Below are positions 18,915-28,164 of a DNA stretch of 64,000 nt, piece by piece (position 1 is the first letter of the stretch; the number at the start of each line of letters is the position of its first letter). Location of the stretch: positions 23,871-87,870 of the forward strand of contig NVUR01000001.1 of assembly GCA_002401965.1 (NCBI GenBank). Reading direction: 5' to 3'. The position numbers and the translations under genes were made by a program. Source of the DNA: Alphaproteobacteria bacterium (GTDB lineage Bacteria; Pseudomonadota; Alphaproteobacteria; Micavibrionales; Micavibrionaceae). The notes below the pieces were generated by a model, which was not told the origin of the DNA, did no database searches, and was given only the letters and a program-made list of their open reading frames with translations.

Positions 18915-19132
18915 TATCCCTCAACTGCACGTTCTTCATTCTGGATTGCGTAGAGATAATAATTCGACAATGCCGTTACGCCGATAACCGTCAGCAAAGG
19001 CTCAAAATAAAGTTTTAATGAGGACATTAACGGCGTAAAAATTTTCCAGAATTCAGTTTTCATTGCATCGATAAAATCTTCAATATTTCGTGTTGTTTCT
19101 TTCGACTCAAAAGTCGGTTGATAATTATGCAT
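18914..19132 (-). CDS. Small single-pass membrane protein (72 aa)
   Basis: 72 residues: a charged N-terminal half (to ~33) and one hydrophobic segment at about 40-62 (LKLYFEPLLTVIGVTALSNYYLY), then a short acidic tail. No family recognised. It lies between pyrF (16 bp away) and trpF (one-base overlap, TAATG) in an otherwise conserved gene order, so it is cotranscribed with them. GGAG lies ~12 bases before the ATG. Confidence 0.65.
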   Translation of the reverse strand: MHNYQPTFESKETTRNIEDFIDAMKTEFWKIFTPLMSSLKLYFEPLLTVIGVTALSNYYLYAIQNEERAVEG

Positions 19133-19148
19133 AGATACGCGCTCCCTT

Positions 19149-19844
19149 TTACAATGTACCCAAGATCTCTTCCGCCGCTTTTGCAGGATCAGCCGCGCCC
19201 GTAATTGGACGACCGATCACCAAATGCGTTACCCCCGCATCAAGTGCGTCAATCGGTGTCATCACGCGTTTTTGATCGCCCTGCGCGCTACCCTTTGGAC
19301 GAATTCCTGGCACCATTAGTGCAAAGTCATCACCGCACACACCACGCAACCGTGTAATTTCATGTGCCGAACAAACAACACCGTCCAGCCCTGATTGCTG
19401 CGCCAGTAATGCGAGCTTTTCTACTTGCGCGGCAACGTCCACGCCACCATATCCAATCTCGGCAATGGCTGTTACATCCAAAGAAGTCAGAATCGTCACC
19501 GCCAATAATTTCGTATCCGCGCCACATGCATCTTTTGCCGCGCGCATCATTTCCGCACCACCAGACGCATGAACATTCAGATAAGCCGGTGCAAAATTGT
19601 TGCAAATACCGCGCACCGCGCCTGCAACCGTATTGGGAATATCATGGAATTTAAGATCAATGAAAAGCTGTGCCTCGGGACAAGCCTCTAACACGCGTTC
19701 AACCCCTTGCGGGCCAAAGTTATTAAAGAATTCCAGACCCAGCTTTATGCCACCCGTAACAGGGGCAATCTGCGCGGATAACGCGCAAGCACGATCAAGG
19801 TCATCTGTATCAATAGCACAGAATATTTTAGGTTGAGATGTCAT
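19149..19844 (-). CDS. pyrF: Orotidine 5'-phosphate decarboxylase
   Basis: Last step of UMP synthesis. 231 residues, with the catalytic Asp-x-Lys-x-x-Asp signature in FIDLKFHDIPNTV, the N-terminal AIDTDD and the phosphate loop region VPGIRPKGSAQGDQKRV. It is 9 bp downstream of lapA and part of the ihfB-lapA-pyrF-trpF run. pyrC is also in the window at 28165. Confidence 0.97.
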   Translation of the reverse strand: MTSQPKIFCAIDTDDLDRACALSAQIAPVTGGIKLGLEFFNNFGPQGVERVLEACPEAQLFIDLKFHDIPNTVAGAVRGICNNFAPAYLNVHASGGAEMMRAAKDACGADTKLLAVTILTSLDVTAIAEIGYGGVDVAAQVEKLALLAQQSGLDGVVCSAHEITRLRGVCGDDFALMVPGIRPKGSAQGDQKRVMTPIDALDAGVTHLVIGRPITGAADPAKAAEEILGTL

Positions 19845-19853
19845 ATGGTTCTC

Positions 19854-20195
19854 TTATTTTACAGGGAAGGCAGGGAAAATTTCCGTCGCAGGCATGCCGC
19901 TGCTTTGAAATTTATCTTCTTTCAAACGTCCGACTTCTTTTTCTAATGTTTTTATATCACGCTTTTGTTTTCGCTTATCTTTGCGCGCACCCCCCGCATT
20001 CATCCAGACCAGAAGCCCTCCGAGAATAAAGCCAAAAGCCATTGATGCCAGAATCAAAACATATACAGGCATCATCACAGCAGAATCATCAGAAAACGGG
20101 TTCCATATCACAGAAATAGCATCACGATTCAGCACCGCAAACACAGCAATGCAAACCGTAATAGAAAGTCCGAAAAGAAACCGAATAACCACCAT
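19854..20195 (-). CDS. lapA: LapA-domain inner membrane protein
   Basis: 113 residues: TM1 at about 4-23, a short periplasmic loop with NRDAISVIWNPFS, TM2 at about 44-67, then a cytoplasmic Lys-rich coiled coil. This matches LapA (YciS), which with LapB/FtsH regulates LpxC turnover in enterobacteria; that role is not established in alphaproteobacteria. It begins 4 bp after ihfB, the usual place in this class. Confidence 0.85.
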   Translation of the reverse strand: MVVIRFLFGLSITVCIAVFAVLNRDAISVIWNPFSDDSAVMMPVYVLILASMAFGFILGGLLVWMNAGGARKDKRKQKRDIKTLEKEVGRLKEDKFQSSGMPATEIFPAFPVK

Positions 20196-20199
20196 TTTT

Positions 20200-20481
20200 C
20201 TAATTACCGTTTAGTTTTTCGCGCAAAGCCTTGCCCGTTTTAAAGAACGGCAAACGTTTAGCAGCAACCTGAACCGTTTCACCAGTACGTGGATTACGAC
20301 CAACGCGCGCATCACGGTGCTTTACAGAGAACGCACCAAAGCCCCGAAGCTCCACCCGATCACCATTTGCCAAAGCATCAGAAATTTCGTTAAACACCGT
20401 TTCCACGATCTTTTCGATATCGCGCAAATATAAATGCGGGTTTAAATCGGCTAAACGCTGTATCAGTTCTGACTTTGTCAT
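20200..20481 (-). CDS. ihfB: Integration host factor subunit beta
   Basis: DNA-bending HU/IHF-family protein. With the ATG at 20481 it is 93 residues (start [10 protein letters not shown]), the usual length; the DNA-intercalating beta-arm has [13 protein letters not shown] with the key Pro, and the body has [12 protein letters not shown] at 20493 would add four residues, but the AGAGAGG ribosome site touches it and suits the ATG better. It lies downstream of rpsA, as usual in proteobacteria. Confidence 0.97.
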   Translation of the reverse strand: MTKSELIQRLADLNPHLYLRDIEKIVETVFNEISDALANGDRVELRGFGAFSVKHRDARVGRNPRTGETVQVAAKRLPFFKTGKALREKLNGN

Positions 20482-20623
20482 ATCGAAACACACCTCTCTT
20501 TATAAACAAAAGAATTAAAAATTGAACTCGGATGCTTGTAGATTGCATTATTCCAGCAAACGCGTCAAGCAAAACGCCTTGATTAAAAACACTTTTTTCT
20601 CCTAGATATTAAAAAAACATCGC

Positions 20624-20649
20624 AAAAAAGCCGACAATAAATGCCGGCT
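20624..20649 (-). terminator. Terminator of rpsA
   Basis: On the minus strand AGCCGGCA, loop, TGTCGGCT (one G-U pair) is followed by TTTTTT. It lies 35 bp past the rpsA stop and before ihfB, so it probably reduces readthrough into ihfB. Confidence 0.8.
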
Positions 20650-20683
20650 CTTTAAAACTATATTCAAAACGATTTAGATATTT

Positions 20684-22396
20684 TTATTTCTTATCGTCTT
20701 TGCCTTGCAGCGCAGCACCAAGAATATCACCAAGAGATGCACCGCTTTCTGTTGAACCGAAGTCCTTCATTGCTTGCTTATCTTCATCAATTTCTTGTGC
20801 TTTGATTGAAAGCGTTACTTTGCGTGATTTCCTGTCAACGGAAACAACTTTCGCATCAACTTTCTCACCAACGGCGAAACGATCAGGACGTTGTTCTGAA
20901 CGCTCACGCGACAGATCAGCTTTTCTAATCGTACCTGTAACACCATCGCTCAACTCTACTTCAACAGTAGAACCCGTGATTTCAGAAACCGTACATGTTA
21001 CAATCGCGCCTTTAACAACGCCTTGTAGTGCACCTTTATAAGGATCTTCTGTCAACGCTTTGATGCTCAATGCAACGCGCTCACGCTCAGGATCAAGTTC
21101 AAGGATTTTGGCCTTAACGACACCACCTTTTTCAAAGTTCTTCAAAATCTCTTCGCTTTGATCTTCCCAAGAAATATCGGATAGGTGAACCATACCGTCA
21201 ATTTCTTCTGTAAGACCAACAAACAAACCAAATTCTGTGATATTGCGAACTTCGCCTTCAATCACATCATCTACTTTATTGTCTTCTGCGAATTGTATCC
21301 AAGGATTTTCCTGACACTGTTTCAAGCCAAGGGAAATACGGCGTTTCTCCATATTAACCTCAAGAACAACCACTTCAACTTCCTGAGAAGTAGAAACAAT
21401 CTTACTTGGGTGTACATTCTTCTTCGTCCAAGACATTTCAGAAACGTGAACCAAACCTTCAACACCATCTTCCAACTCAACGAAAGCACCATAATCAGCG
21501 ATATTGCTGATACGGCCCGTAAAGCGTTGACCTTCAGTGTATTTAGCTTCAACATTTTCCCAAGGATCAGAACCAAGTTGTTTGATACCCAATGAGATAC
21601 GCTGTGTTTCTTCATTAAAGCGAATAACTTGAACATCAACCGTTTGACCAATCTGAAGAACTTCAGATGGGTGGTTAACGCGTTTCCATGAAATGTCGGT
21701 AACGTGCAATAGACCATCAACACCACCAAGATCAACGAACGCGCCGTAATCTGTAATATTTTTAACGATCCCTTCAAGAACCTGACCTTCAGCCAAATTC
21801 TTAAGCAAGTCACTGCGTTGCTCTTGACGTGATTCCTCAAGAATAGAACGACGAGACACAACGATATTTCCACGGCTACGATCCATTTTAAGAACGTGGA
21901 ACGGCTGTGGTGTGTCCATCAAAGGTGTAATGTCACGAACGGGACGGATATCAACTTGTGAACCCGGCAAGAACGCAACCGCGCCACCAAGATCAACAGT
22001 GAAACCACCTTTTACACGACCAAAGATAGTACCCGTAACACGTTCACCATCTGCATGCATTTTCTCCAGTTCAATCCAAACTTCTTCTCTGCGTGCTTTT
22101 TCACGCGAAAGAACAGATTCACCGTTTCTGTTTTCCATACGCTCAACGTATACTTCAACGGTATCTCCAATATTTATTTCCGGATCTTCACCCGGTTTTG
22201 AAAATTCGTAACGTGGGACACGTCCCTCTGATTTCAAACCAACGTCAACAATAACGTGATCTGCCTCCAGAGCAATAACAATGCCTTTTACAACACTTCC
22301 CTCGAATTTTTCATTTTTTCCGATGGTTTCTCCAAGTAGAGCTGCAAACTCTACGGAGTCCTCTTTATCAATTAAATTAGCGGCAACTTTAGCCAT
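20684..22396 (-). CDS. rpsA: 30S ribosomal protein S1
   Basis: 570 residues from the ATG at 22396, which has AAAGGAA upstream; an earlier in-frame start (22453) lacks homology to S1. Six S1/OB repeats can be followed, each with the GxVxxIxxFGxFVxL pattern, for example ITDYGAFVDLGGVDGLLH, IADYGAFVELEDGVEGLVH and ITEFGLFVGLTEEIDGMVH. It recruits mRNAs with weak ribosome sites to the 30S subunit. cmk lies ~117 bp upstream as in most proteobacteria. Confidence 0.98.
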   Translation of the reverse strand: MAKVAANLIDKEDSVEFAALLGETIGKNEKFEGSVVKGIVIALEADHVIVDVGLKSEGRVPRYEFSKPGEDPEINIGDTVEVYVERMENRNGESVLSREKARREEVWIELEKMHADGERVTGTIFGRVKGGFTVDLGGAVAFLPGSQVDIRPVRDITPLMDTPQPFHVLKMDRSRGNIVVSRRSILEESRQEQRSDLLKNLAEGQVLEGIVKNITDYGAFVDLGGVDGLLHVTDISWKRVNHPSEVLQIGQTVDVQVIRFNEETQRISLGIKQLGSDPWENVEAKYTEGQRFTGRISNIADYGAFVELEDGVEGLVHVSEMSWTKKNVHPSKIVSTSQEVEVVVLEVNMEKRRISLGLKQCQENPWIQFAEDNKVDDVIEGEVRNITEFGLFVGLTEEIDGMVHLSDISWEDQSEEILKNFEKGGVVKAKILELDPERERVALSIKALTEDPYKGALQGVVKGAIVTCTVSEITGSTVEVELSDGVTGTIRKADLSRERSEQRPDRFAVGEKVDAKVVSVDRKSRKVTLSIKAQEIDEDKQAMKDFGSTESGASLGDILGAALQGKDDKK

Positions 22397-22513
22397 AGTC
22401 GTATTCCTTTCAATATTCGAATTGGCATTTACACATCCCCGTAATCTTTGCACAGGAGCGATAAATACCGTCGTAGTAGGAGATACTCTCGCTAATGCAT
22501 CATGAACTCTATT

Positions 22514-23170
22514 CTAGCCAAATGCTTTTTTCGCATATGTTAGGGCTGTTTCCAACATCTGTGCCTCGCCTAAATCGCTGCTATCAATGATAATAGCGTC
22601 CTCGGCAGGCCTTAGTGGAGCAGCCTTACGGCCAGAATCTCGAGCGTCACGCGCACGCATATCCTCTAAAACGGCCTTATATGTAGCGTCTAATCCCTTG
22701 GAATGCAACTCTTTCATGCGTCTTTTCGCGCGAATCTCGACATTTGCCGTAATATAGAGCTTTAAGGGCGCATCAGGGCAAATCACCGTGCCAATATCAC
22801 GCCCATCTAGAATAGCACCGGAGAATCCCTCACCCGGCGCATTCGCGAAAGATTTTTGCAACGCAATCAACGCATCGCGCACGCTTTGTATCACCGCCAC
22901 TTTAGACGCAGCCTCACCAATCGTGTCATTACGTAATGCATCATTGGATAACACATCATCATGCGCCATTTTATCTTGCAAAGACTTACACCCCGCCAAC
23001 GCAGCGGTTTCTTGCGTAGGATCACCGCCCGTTTGCAAAACCTCATACGCCACTGCGCGATACAGCGCCCCCGTATCCATATGTGCAAAATTCAGCGCAT
23101 CCGCCAAATTTCGTGATAGAGTTCCCTTTCCGCTTGCCGCGGGTCCATCAATCGCAATAATCTTTTTCAT
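22514..23170 (-). CDS. cmk: Cytidylate kinase
   Basis: Phosphorylates CMP and dCMP. 218 residues with the P-loop IDGPAASGKGT near the N-terminus, the DTGALYRAVAYE substrate segment, LDGRDIGTVICPDA and the lid region RDARDSGRKAAPLRPA. It starts 17 bp after aroA; aroA-cmk-rpsA is a conserved proteobacterial operon. Confidence 0.97.
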   Translation of the reverse strand: MKKIIAIDGPAASGKGTLSRNLADALNFAHMDTGALYRAVAYEVLQTGGDPTQETAALAGCKSLQDKMAHDDVLSNDALRNDTIGEAASKVAVIQSVRDALIALQKSFANAPGEGFSGAILDGRDIGTVICPDAPLKLYITANVEIRAKRRMKELHSKGLDATYKAVLEDMRARDARDSGRKAAPLRPAEDAIIIDSSDLGEAQMLETALTYAKKAFG

Positions 23171-23187
23171 GGGATTATACTTAAACC

Positions 23188-24561
23188 TTACGCCAATCTC
23201 AGCTCATCAGAATCATCAGGCGTACCAATTTCCGTACCCAAATCATTCATCAGCTCAATAAAGTTAGGGAAACTGGTTTTAATCGGCGCCGCGTCATCGA
23301 TAGAGACAGGCTCTTGCGTAACAGTGCCTAATATCAAGAAACTCATGGCAATACGGTGATCCAGTGCGGTTTCAACGCATGCACCGCCCTCTGGTGACTT
23401 GCCCGTACCGTGAATAATTAAACTCTCTTCACCCATTTCGAAATTAACACCACAAACCTTCAAGCCATTCGCCACCATCAATAAGCGATCGCTTTCTTTA
23501 ACGCGCAGCTCTTTCAAGCCTGTCATCTTTGTTGTGCCTTGCGCGCACGCCGCAGCAACAGCCAAAATCGGGAATTCATCAATCATCGACGGCACACGAC
23601 TTTCAGGCACATCAATACCGCGCAAAGAGCCTGTGCCCTTAACAATAATATCCGCAACAGGCTCGCCCGCCTCAATGCGTTTATGCTTAAATTCAATATC
23701 CGCGCCCATTTCCTGCAACGTTGTATAAAGGCCAATACGGGTTTCGTTAACACCAACACGGCTCAACGAAATCTCCGATCCCTCATTAATCAACGCCGCA
23801 ACAACTGCAAACGCAGCCGAGCTTGGATCAGACGGCACATCAACGGCACATCCTTGCAATTCTTGATGCCCCAGCAAATGAATGGCATGCGCATCCCCCT
23901 CCAGCTTTTCCACCTCAACCTCAACACCAAAATGACGCAACATATTTTCCGTATGGTCACGTGTTGGATGGTCTTCAATCACAGTCGTACGACCCGCCGC
24001 ATTCAAACCAGCCAACATAATAGCAGATTTCACCTGCGCCGAAGCCACAGGCAGTCTATATTCAATCGGCAAAGCATTCTCCGCACCCTTAACCGTCAAA
24101 GGCAATCGATCACCAGAGCGCGACAGGAACGTTGCCCCCATCATCTCAAGCGGCGTTACAATACGCTTCATCGGGCGTTTTACAAGCGACGCATCACCCG
24201 TAAACGTAGCGGTTATATTATGCCCCCCAACAAGCCCCATCAAAAGACGCGTCGACGTGCCGCTATTGCCCATTTCAAGCACTTGGTCAGGCTCACGCAG
24301 ACCGCCAACACCAACGCCGTATATCCGCCATAAACCATCATCGCCATGGGTTATCTTCGCACCCATAGCCCGCATCGCCATCGCCGTATGGAGGACATCT
24401 TCTCCCTCCAACAGACCACTGACAATCGTTTCACCAACGGCCAAAGCACCCAACATAATAGAGCGGTGAGATATAGACTTGTCACCAGGAATACGTGCAT
24501 CGCCCTTTAAAGCCTTGCAACGTTTCGATGTTAAATTTCGGGAATATAAATCTTGTTTCAT
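23188..24561 (-). CDS. aroA: 5-enolpyruvylshikimate-3-phosphate synthase
   Basis: Shikimate-pathway enzyme joining PEP and shikimate-3-phosphate. 457 residues: PGDKSISHRS at the N-terminus, GNSGTSTRLLMG, VASAQVKSAIMLA, RDHTEN and the C-terminal KESDRL. The RDHTE and SAQVK motifs resemble the class II (Agrobacterium CP4-like) group common in alphaproteobacteria. First gene of the aroA-cmk-rpsA series. Confidence 0.97.
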   Translation of the reverse strand: MKQDLYSRNLTSKRCKALKGDARIPGDKSISHRSIMLGALAVGETIVSGLLEGEDVLHTAMAMRAMGAKITHGDDGLWRIYGVGVGGLREPDQVLEMGNSGTSTRLLMGLVGGHNITATFTGDASLVKRPMKRIVTPLEMMGATFLSRSGDRLPLTVKGAENALPIEYRLPVASAQVKSAIMLAGLNAAGRTTVIEDHPTRDHTENMLRHFGVEVEVEKLEGDAHAIHLLGHQELQGCAVDVPSDPSSAAFAVVAALINEGSEISLSRVGVNETRIGLYTTLQEMGADIEFKHKRIEAGEPVADIIVKGTGSLRGIDVPESRVPSMIDEFPILAVAAACAQGTTKMTGLKELRVKESDRLLMVANGLKVCGVNFEMGEESLIIHGTGKSPEGGACVETALDHRIAMSFLILGTVTQEPVSIDDAAPIKTSFPNFIELMNDLGTEIGTPDDSDELRLA

Positions 24562-24601
24562 GGTTCTGATTTACACGCATCCAGATCAATTCGCAAATGC
24601 T

Positions 24602-26785
24602 TTATGCTTTAAAGCTATCTAAATCACCATTATAGCTCTTAACAAATTCAACAAATTCATCAACGGGAACAGGGCGAGAATAACGATATCCCTGAACCTC
24701 ATCACAATCATGGTCCAGTAAAAACTGTTCATGCTCTTTTGTTTCCACACCTTCGGCAATCACACTTAAATCCAAAGAATGCCCAAGACTGATGATCGTA
24801 CGGGCAATCGCGGCATTCTCTTTATCGTCAAGCGCATTACGAATAAAGGACTGATCAATCTTCAAACGATCAATCGGGAACTGGCTTAGGTATGACAAGG
24901 ATGAATACCCTGTTCCAAAATCATCAATCGCCAATTCAACGCCAAGCGAATGAAGGTTTTTCAATATCTGAACAGTATGTTGGATATCATCCATAAAGAC
25001 GCTTTCCGTAACTTCCAGTTCAAGCATCTTCGGATCAAGACCTGTCTCTTGAAGGATGCTGGAAACATCTTGATATATATCCCCATGAACAAATTGATTA
25101 CCCGATACATTCACCGCAAAACGAATATCTATACCATGTTCATCCTTACAACGTTTCGCCGTACGACACGCATTTTGTAAAACCCACTGGCCAATAGGAA
25201 CAATAAGCCCAGACTTCTCTGCAATTGGTATAAATTGGGCAGGTGATATAAATTGCCCGCCATTTTTACTATTATCGGGTTTCCACCAACGCAACAAAGC
25301 CTCAGCACCTATAATCGCCCCTGTTTTCAAACAAAGCTGGGGTTGATAATAAAGTTCTAACTGATCTTGTTCAAGCGCATCACGCAGATCACGCAACATC
25401 TGGAAACGCTCCTGCACCGCGCGGTCAAAGTCTTCAGAATACTCTTTAATCGTATCACGGCCTTCTTCCTTTGCACGATTCAGCGCAATATCAGCATTCT
25501 TCAACACCGTATCAGGCTCTGCCCCATCATCAGGGAAAGTAGAAACACCAACAGATGCGCGCACCTGAAATTCTTCATTAAAGACTTTAAACGGTTCTGC
25601 GCGAATCACACCAAGGGCGCGTTCGGCAACATCCTTTGCCTCCAGATTATGCCCTGATAAAGGCATCATAATCGCATATTCATCCTCTCCCGTTCTTGAA
25701 ACCATCGCCACATCAGGCAAAGATGCCCGCAACCTTTTACCAACAGAGCGCAAAATCGCATCACCAACATTATGCCCCATAGAGTCATTAATATCCTTAA
25801 AGTGATCCAAATCCAGCGTAACCACAGCGAACCTGTCCACGGTCTCGTCATTTTGAACACGCCCTCGCTCGGCCAATCTCTGAATAAATAATGCCCGATT
25901 CGGTAAGCCAGTCAAAGCATCATAATAAGCAAGTCTATGAATTTTATCCTCGGCAGTACTTTTTATATGTTTAAGGTTTTCCGCATTTTGAGAAATCAGT
26001 TTCTGGAGTAATAAAATCGCAGCCCCAATTTCATCTGACGGCGCATAGGGTGATGCATTAATGACAGGCACTTCAGGGTTCTGAGAAGCAGAAATAAGGG
26101 CAGCACGCATAAACAAAATAGGTTCCAACAACCATTTACCAAGCGCAATCATCAAAACAGTCGTCACCAACAATGACAAAATAACCATAATTTTAATATT
26201 TTGTAGAACGTAGGATGACACACGCGCATCAATATCACTGGCGTCCATGCGTGCAACAACCAAAAACGTACTGCGAATATCAGCCCCCCTAAAAACAACC
26301 TCATACGCCGCGCCATCTGCGCTCTGATAGGTTTTATCCAACATATTCACCACGGCAACCAAATGTGTAGAAGCACCATAGCTTTGAATAAAATCATATT
26401 GATAAGAATATACCGTCAAACCTGTCACATTTGTCGTCTGCAAAAGCCGCTTAACATGCCTGTCCTCAAATGGAGGCTTTCTTGTATCTCGTTTTTTGGG
26501 ATCAATGATAGAGGATAGAGCACTACGCGCTTCATTTGTTAAAGCTGCCAATTGTTCTTGACGATATTGCTCAATCCCGCCAAGGTTCAAAACTAATGTC
26601 TGAACCAGCAGAATCGTCATAAATGCAGTTAACGCAATACGCCAACTAATCTTGCTACGCCAAATATGGGTGGGGGAAGAGACAAAAATACTATGCAGTG
26701 TAGACGAAGACTTCCGATCAGAAATACCTTCCCGATCAGTTGCCGAATTATCCAGCATAGGTTCAGACACAGAATAAGTCCCCAT
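24602..26785 (-). CDS. Membrane GGDEF-EAL protein, probable c-di-GMP phosphodiesterase
   Basis: 727 residues: TM1 at ~47-70, a periplasmic sensor region, TM2 at ~193-212, a linker, GGDEF domain (~285-450) and EAL domain (~460-715). The GGDEF motif is GEDEY (366-370), so cyclase activity is doubtful, though it may bind GTP. The EAL domain looks complete: EALLRWW (Glu495), ELEVTES, IDDFGTGYSS, KIDQSFI and the late EGVE. It therefore likely hydrolyses c-di-GMP in response to a periplasmic signal. ATG has GAGAGAG upstream and the promoter at 26857-26885 fits. It follows aroA but probably has its own transcription. Confidence 0.88.
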   Translation of the reverse strand: MGTYSVSEPMLDNSATDREGISDRKSSSTLHSIFVSSPTHIWRSKISWRIALTAFMTILLVQTLVLNLGGIEQYRQEQLAALTNEARSALSSIIDPKKRDTRKPPFEDRHVKRLLQTTNVTGLTVYSYQYDFIQSYGASTHLVAVVNMLDKTYQSADGAAYEVVFRGADIRSTFLVVARMDASDIDARVSSYVLQNIKIMVILSLLVTTVLMIALGKWLLEPILFMRAALISASQNPEVPVINASPYAPSDEIGAAILLLQKLISQNAENLKHIKSTAEDKIHRLAYYDALTGLPNRALFIQRLAERGRVQNDETVDRFAVVTLDLDHFKDINDSMGHNVGDAILRSVGKRLRASLPDVAMVSRTGEDEYAIMMPLSGHNLEAKDVAERALGVIRAEPFKVFNEEFQVRASVGVSTFPDDGAEPDTVLKNADIALNRAKEEGRDTIKEYSEDFDRAVQERFQMLRDLRDALEQDQLELYYQPQLCLKTGAIIGAEALLRWWKPDNSKNGGQFISPAQFIPIAEKSGLIVPIGQWVLQNACRTAKRCKDEHGIDIRFAVNVSGNQFVHGDIYQDVSSILQETGLDPKMLELEVTESVFMDDIQHTVQILKNLHSLGVELAIDDFGTGYSSLSYLSQFPIDRLKIDQSFIRNALDDKENAAIARTIISLGHSLDLSVIAEGVETKEHEQFLLDHDCDEVQGYRYSRPVPVDEFVEFVKSYNGDLDSFKA

Positions 26786-26856
26786 TCACTCTCTCTAATT
26801 ACAAATTGCCTACTTTAAAAAGTCCCTTAAAAACTCATATATATTATATATCTCTA

Positions 26857-26885
26857 ATTATTAAAAAGGTCTTTAGATTTTGCAA
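26857..26885 (-). promoter_or_regulatory. Promoter for the GGDEF-EAL gene
   Basis: Minus-strand TTGCAA, 17 bp, AATAAT, giving a leader of about 65 nt before the ATG at 26785. The surrounding gap (26786-26958) is very AT-rich with no gene. Confidence 0.45.
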
Positions 26886-26958
26886 TAAACTAAGGAGTTA
26901 TCCCGATTTGAGCCATAAAGCACAAATATAGTACAATTTGCCATTATAAAATCAAAAT

Positions 26959-28161
26959 TTACAATTTATTGCAAATTATTAGTTTTTTCGTTTCGTCGCA
27001 TAATGTTGTTGCAAAGATCCGGTGACAACCACCATCCGACAATTTAAGTTTTTTTCTCAGCATTTGAACAGTGCCAGGAAAGTTTCGTAGCGTTAAATCA
27101 GCCTTTTTAACACCCAGCCCCTTAGCCTTAACCGACACAACATCCACAACCTCATACCTTTTACCCGGAAAATTCATACATATGTCATCAGACGTATAAA
27201 GATGGGAATGCTGGTGAAGTTTTTGCACACTAAATGCCAAAGCCATAGATTTGAAACCACCGGACTTTTGAAAGGCAGGTCCCGGCTCATAAATATATTT
27301 TTTCGGCATGGCATAATCGAGCGCCGCATTTTTCTCATCGGATATTTTGTAAGAAAATCTTTGCTGCACTTTTCCGGACGAATCGATATCGACAGCAACA
27401 ATCTCCACATCTTCATTCTTCACAGACGATGAAAAATTCAGATTATAAAGAACCTCTTTGCACTCCCCTTGCCACTGAACCACGTGAACTTGCGTAACTG
27501 ACCCAAGTGACACAATGGCTTTTTCGATGTCTAAGACCGGCGAAGTTTTAACAATTACCCTCTGCGCCTTGCTTTTCAAAACTGGCAGTAGCGAAATAAT
27601 ATCAGGTGAGCATGCCGATAAATCATAAATTCCCTTACGTCCCCCCTCACGGCGCTGCGGATCAATGAAAGCGAAATCAACATCACTCATCCCCTGTACG
27701 TATGCAGCGGCATCACCGTGATGCACTGTAAGCTCCCCCGCAGCTTTATACACCTTATCCAGAACATCCACGTTATGCTCCAGCAACGCCGCGCAAGCCT
27801 CGTCCCGTTCAACAAGCACACCGGACTTAAAACGCTTTGCGAAGGCATACGCATCTGCGCCGCTGCCCGCAGTTAAATCAACAAAACGCTCTCCATTAAC
27901 CAAACTTGCCTTGTAAGCTGCACATGCGGAAGAGGAGGCTTGCTCGTAAACATCATTAATTGGAAATATGATACCGTGCGTTTCGTACAGTTCCAGTGAC
28001 TTTAGACGCGCTTTTTGACGAACCTTAATTTGATCCAGAATGAGACTATACGGCCAAGAGGGGTCAGGCGGCGTTTTCAAAGCCAAGCTGCGCACATCAT
28101 CACATTCATGATTTTTGATAAATTGCTGCACATCCAGTTGTAAAAGTTTTTGCCAGCCCAT
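26959..28161 (-). CDS. THUMP-like-domain class I SAM methyltransferase
   Basis: 400 residues. The central Rossmann domain has VDLTAGSGADAYAFA (SAM loop, ~92-106) and AFIDPQRREGGRKG (the DPPY-position motif, here DPQRR). The C-terminal ~90 residues end in the THUMP-like pattern (KKADLTLRNFPGT, KKLKLSDGG). This architecture is well known in Bacteroidota and Actinobacteria and uncommon in alphaproteobacteria; substrate unknown, perhaps RNA. It starts 3 bp after the pyrC stop, so it is cotranscribed with pyrC. Transfer from Bacteroidota is an inference. Confidence 0.82.
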   Translation of the reverse strand: MGWQKLLQLDVQQFIKNHECDDVRSLALKTPPDPSWPYSLILDQIKVRQKARLKSLELYETHGIIFPINDVYEQASSSACAAYKASLVNGERFVDLTAGSGADAYAFAKRFKSGVLVERDEACAALLEHNVDVLDKVYKAAGELTVHHGDAAAYVQGMSDVDFAFIDPQRREGGRKGIYDLSACSPDIISLLPVLKSKAQRVIVKTSPVLDIEKAIVSLGSVTQVHVVQWQGECKEVLYNLNFSSSVKNEDVEIVAVDIDSSGKVQQRFSYKISDEKNAALDYAMPKKYIYEPGPAFQKSGGFKSMALAFSVQKLHQHSHLYTSDDICMNFPGKRYEVVDVVSVKAKGLGVKKADLTLRNFPGTVQMLRKKLKLSDGGCHRIFATTLCDETKKLIICNKL

Positions 28162-28164
28162 TGT

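Noticed and set aside
23539..24333. 264-codon open frame on the plus strand
   Set aside because: Antisense to aroA; composition is a reading-frame shadow (Arg/His/Asn-rich) with no ribosome site and no family pattern.
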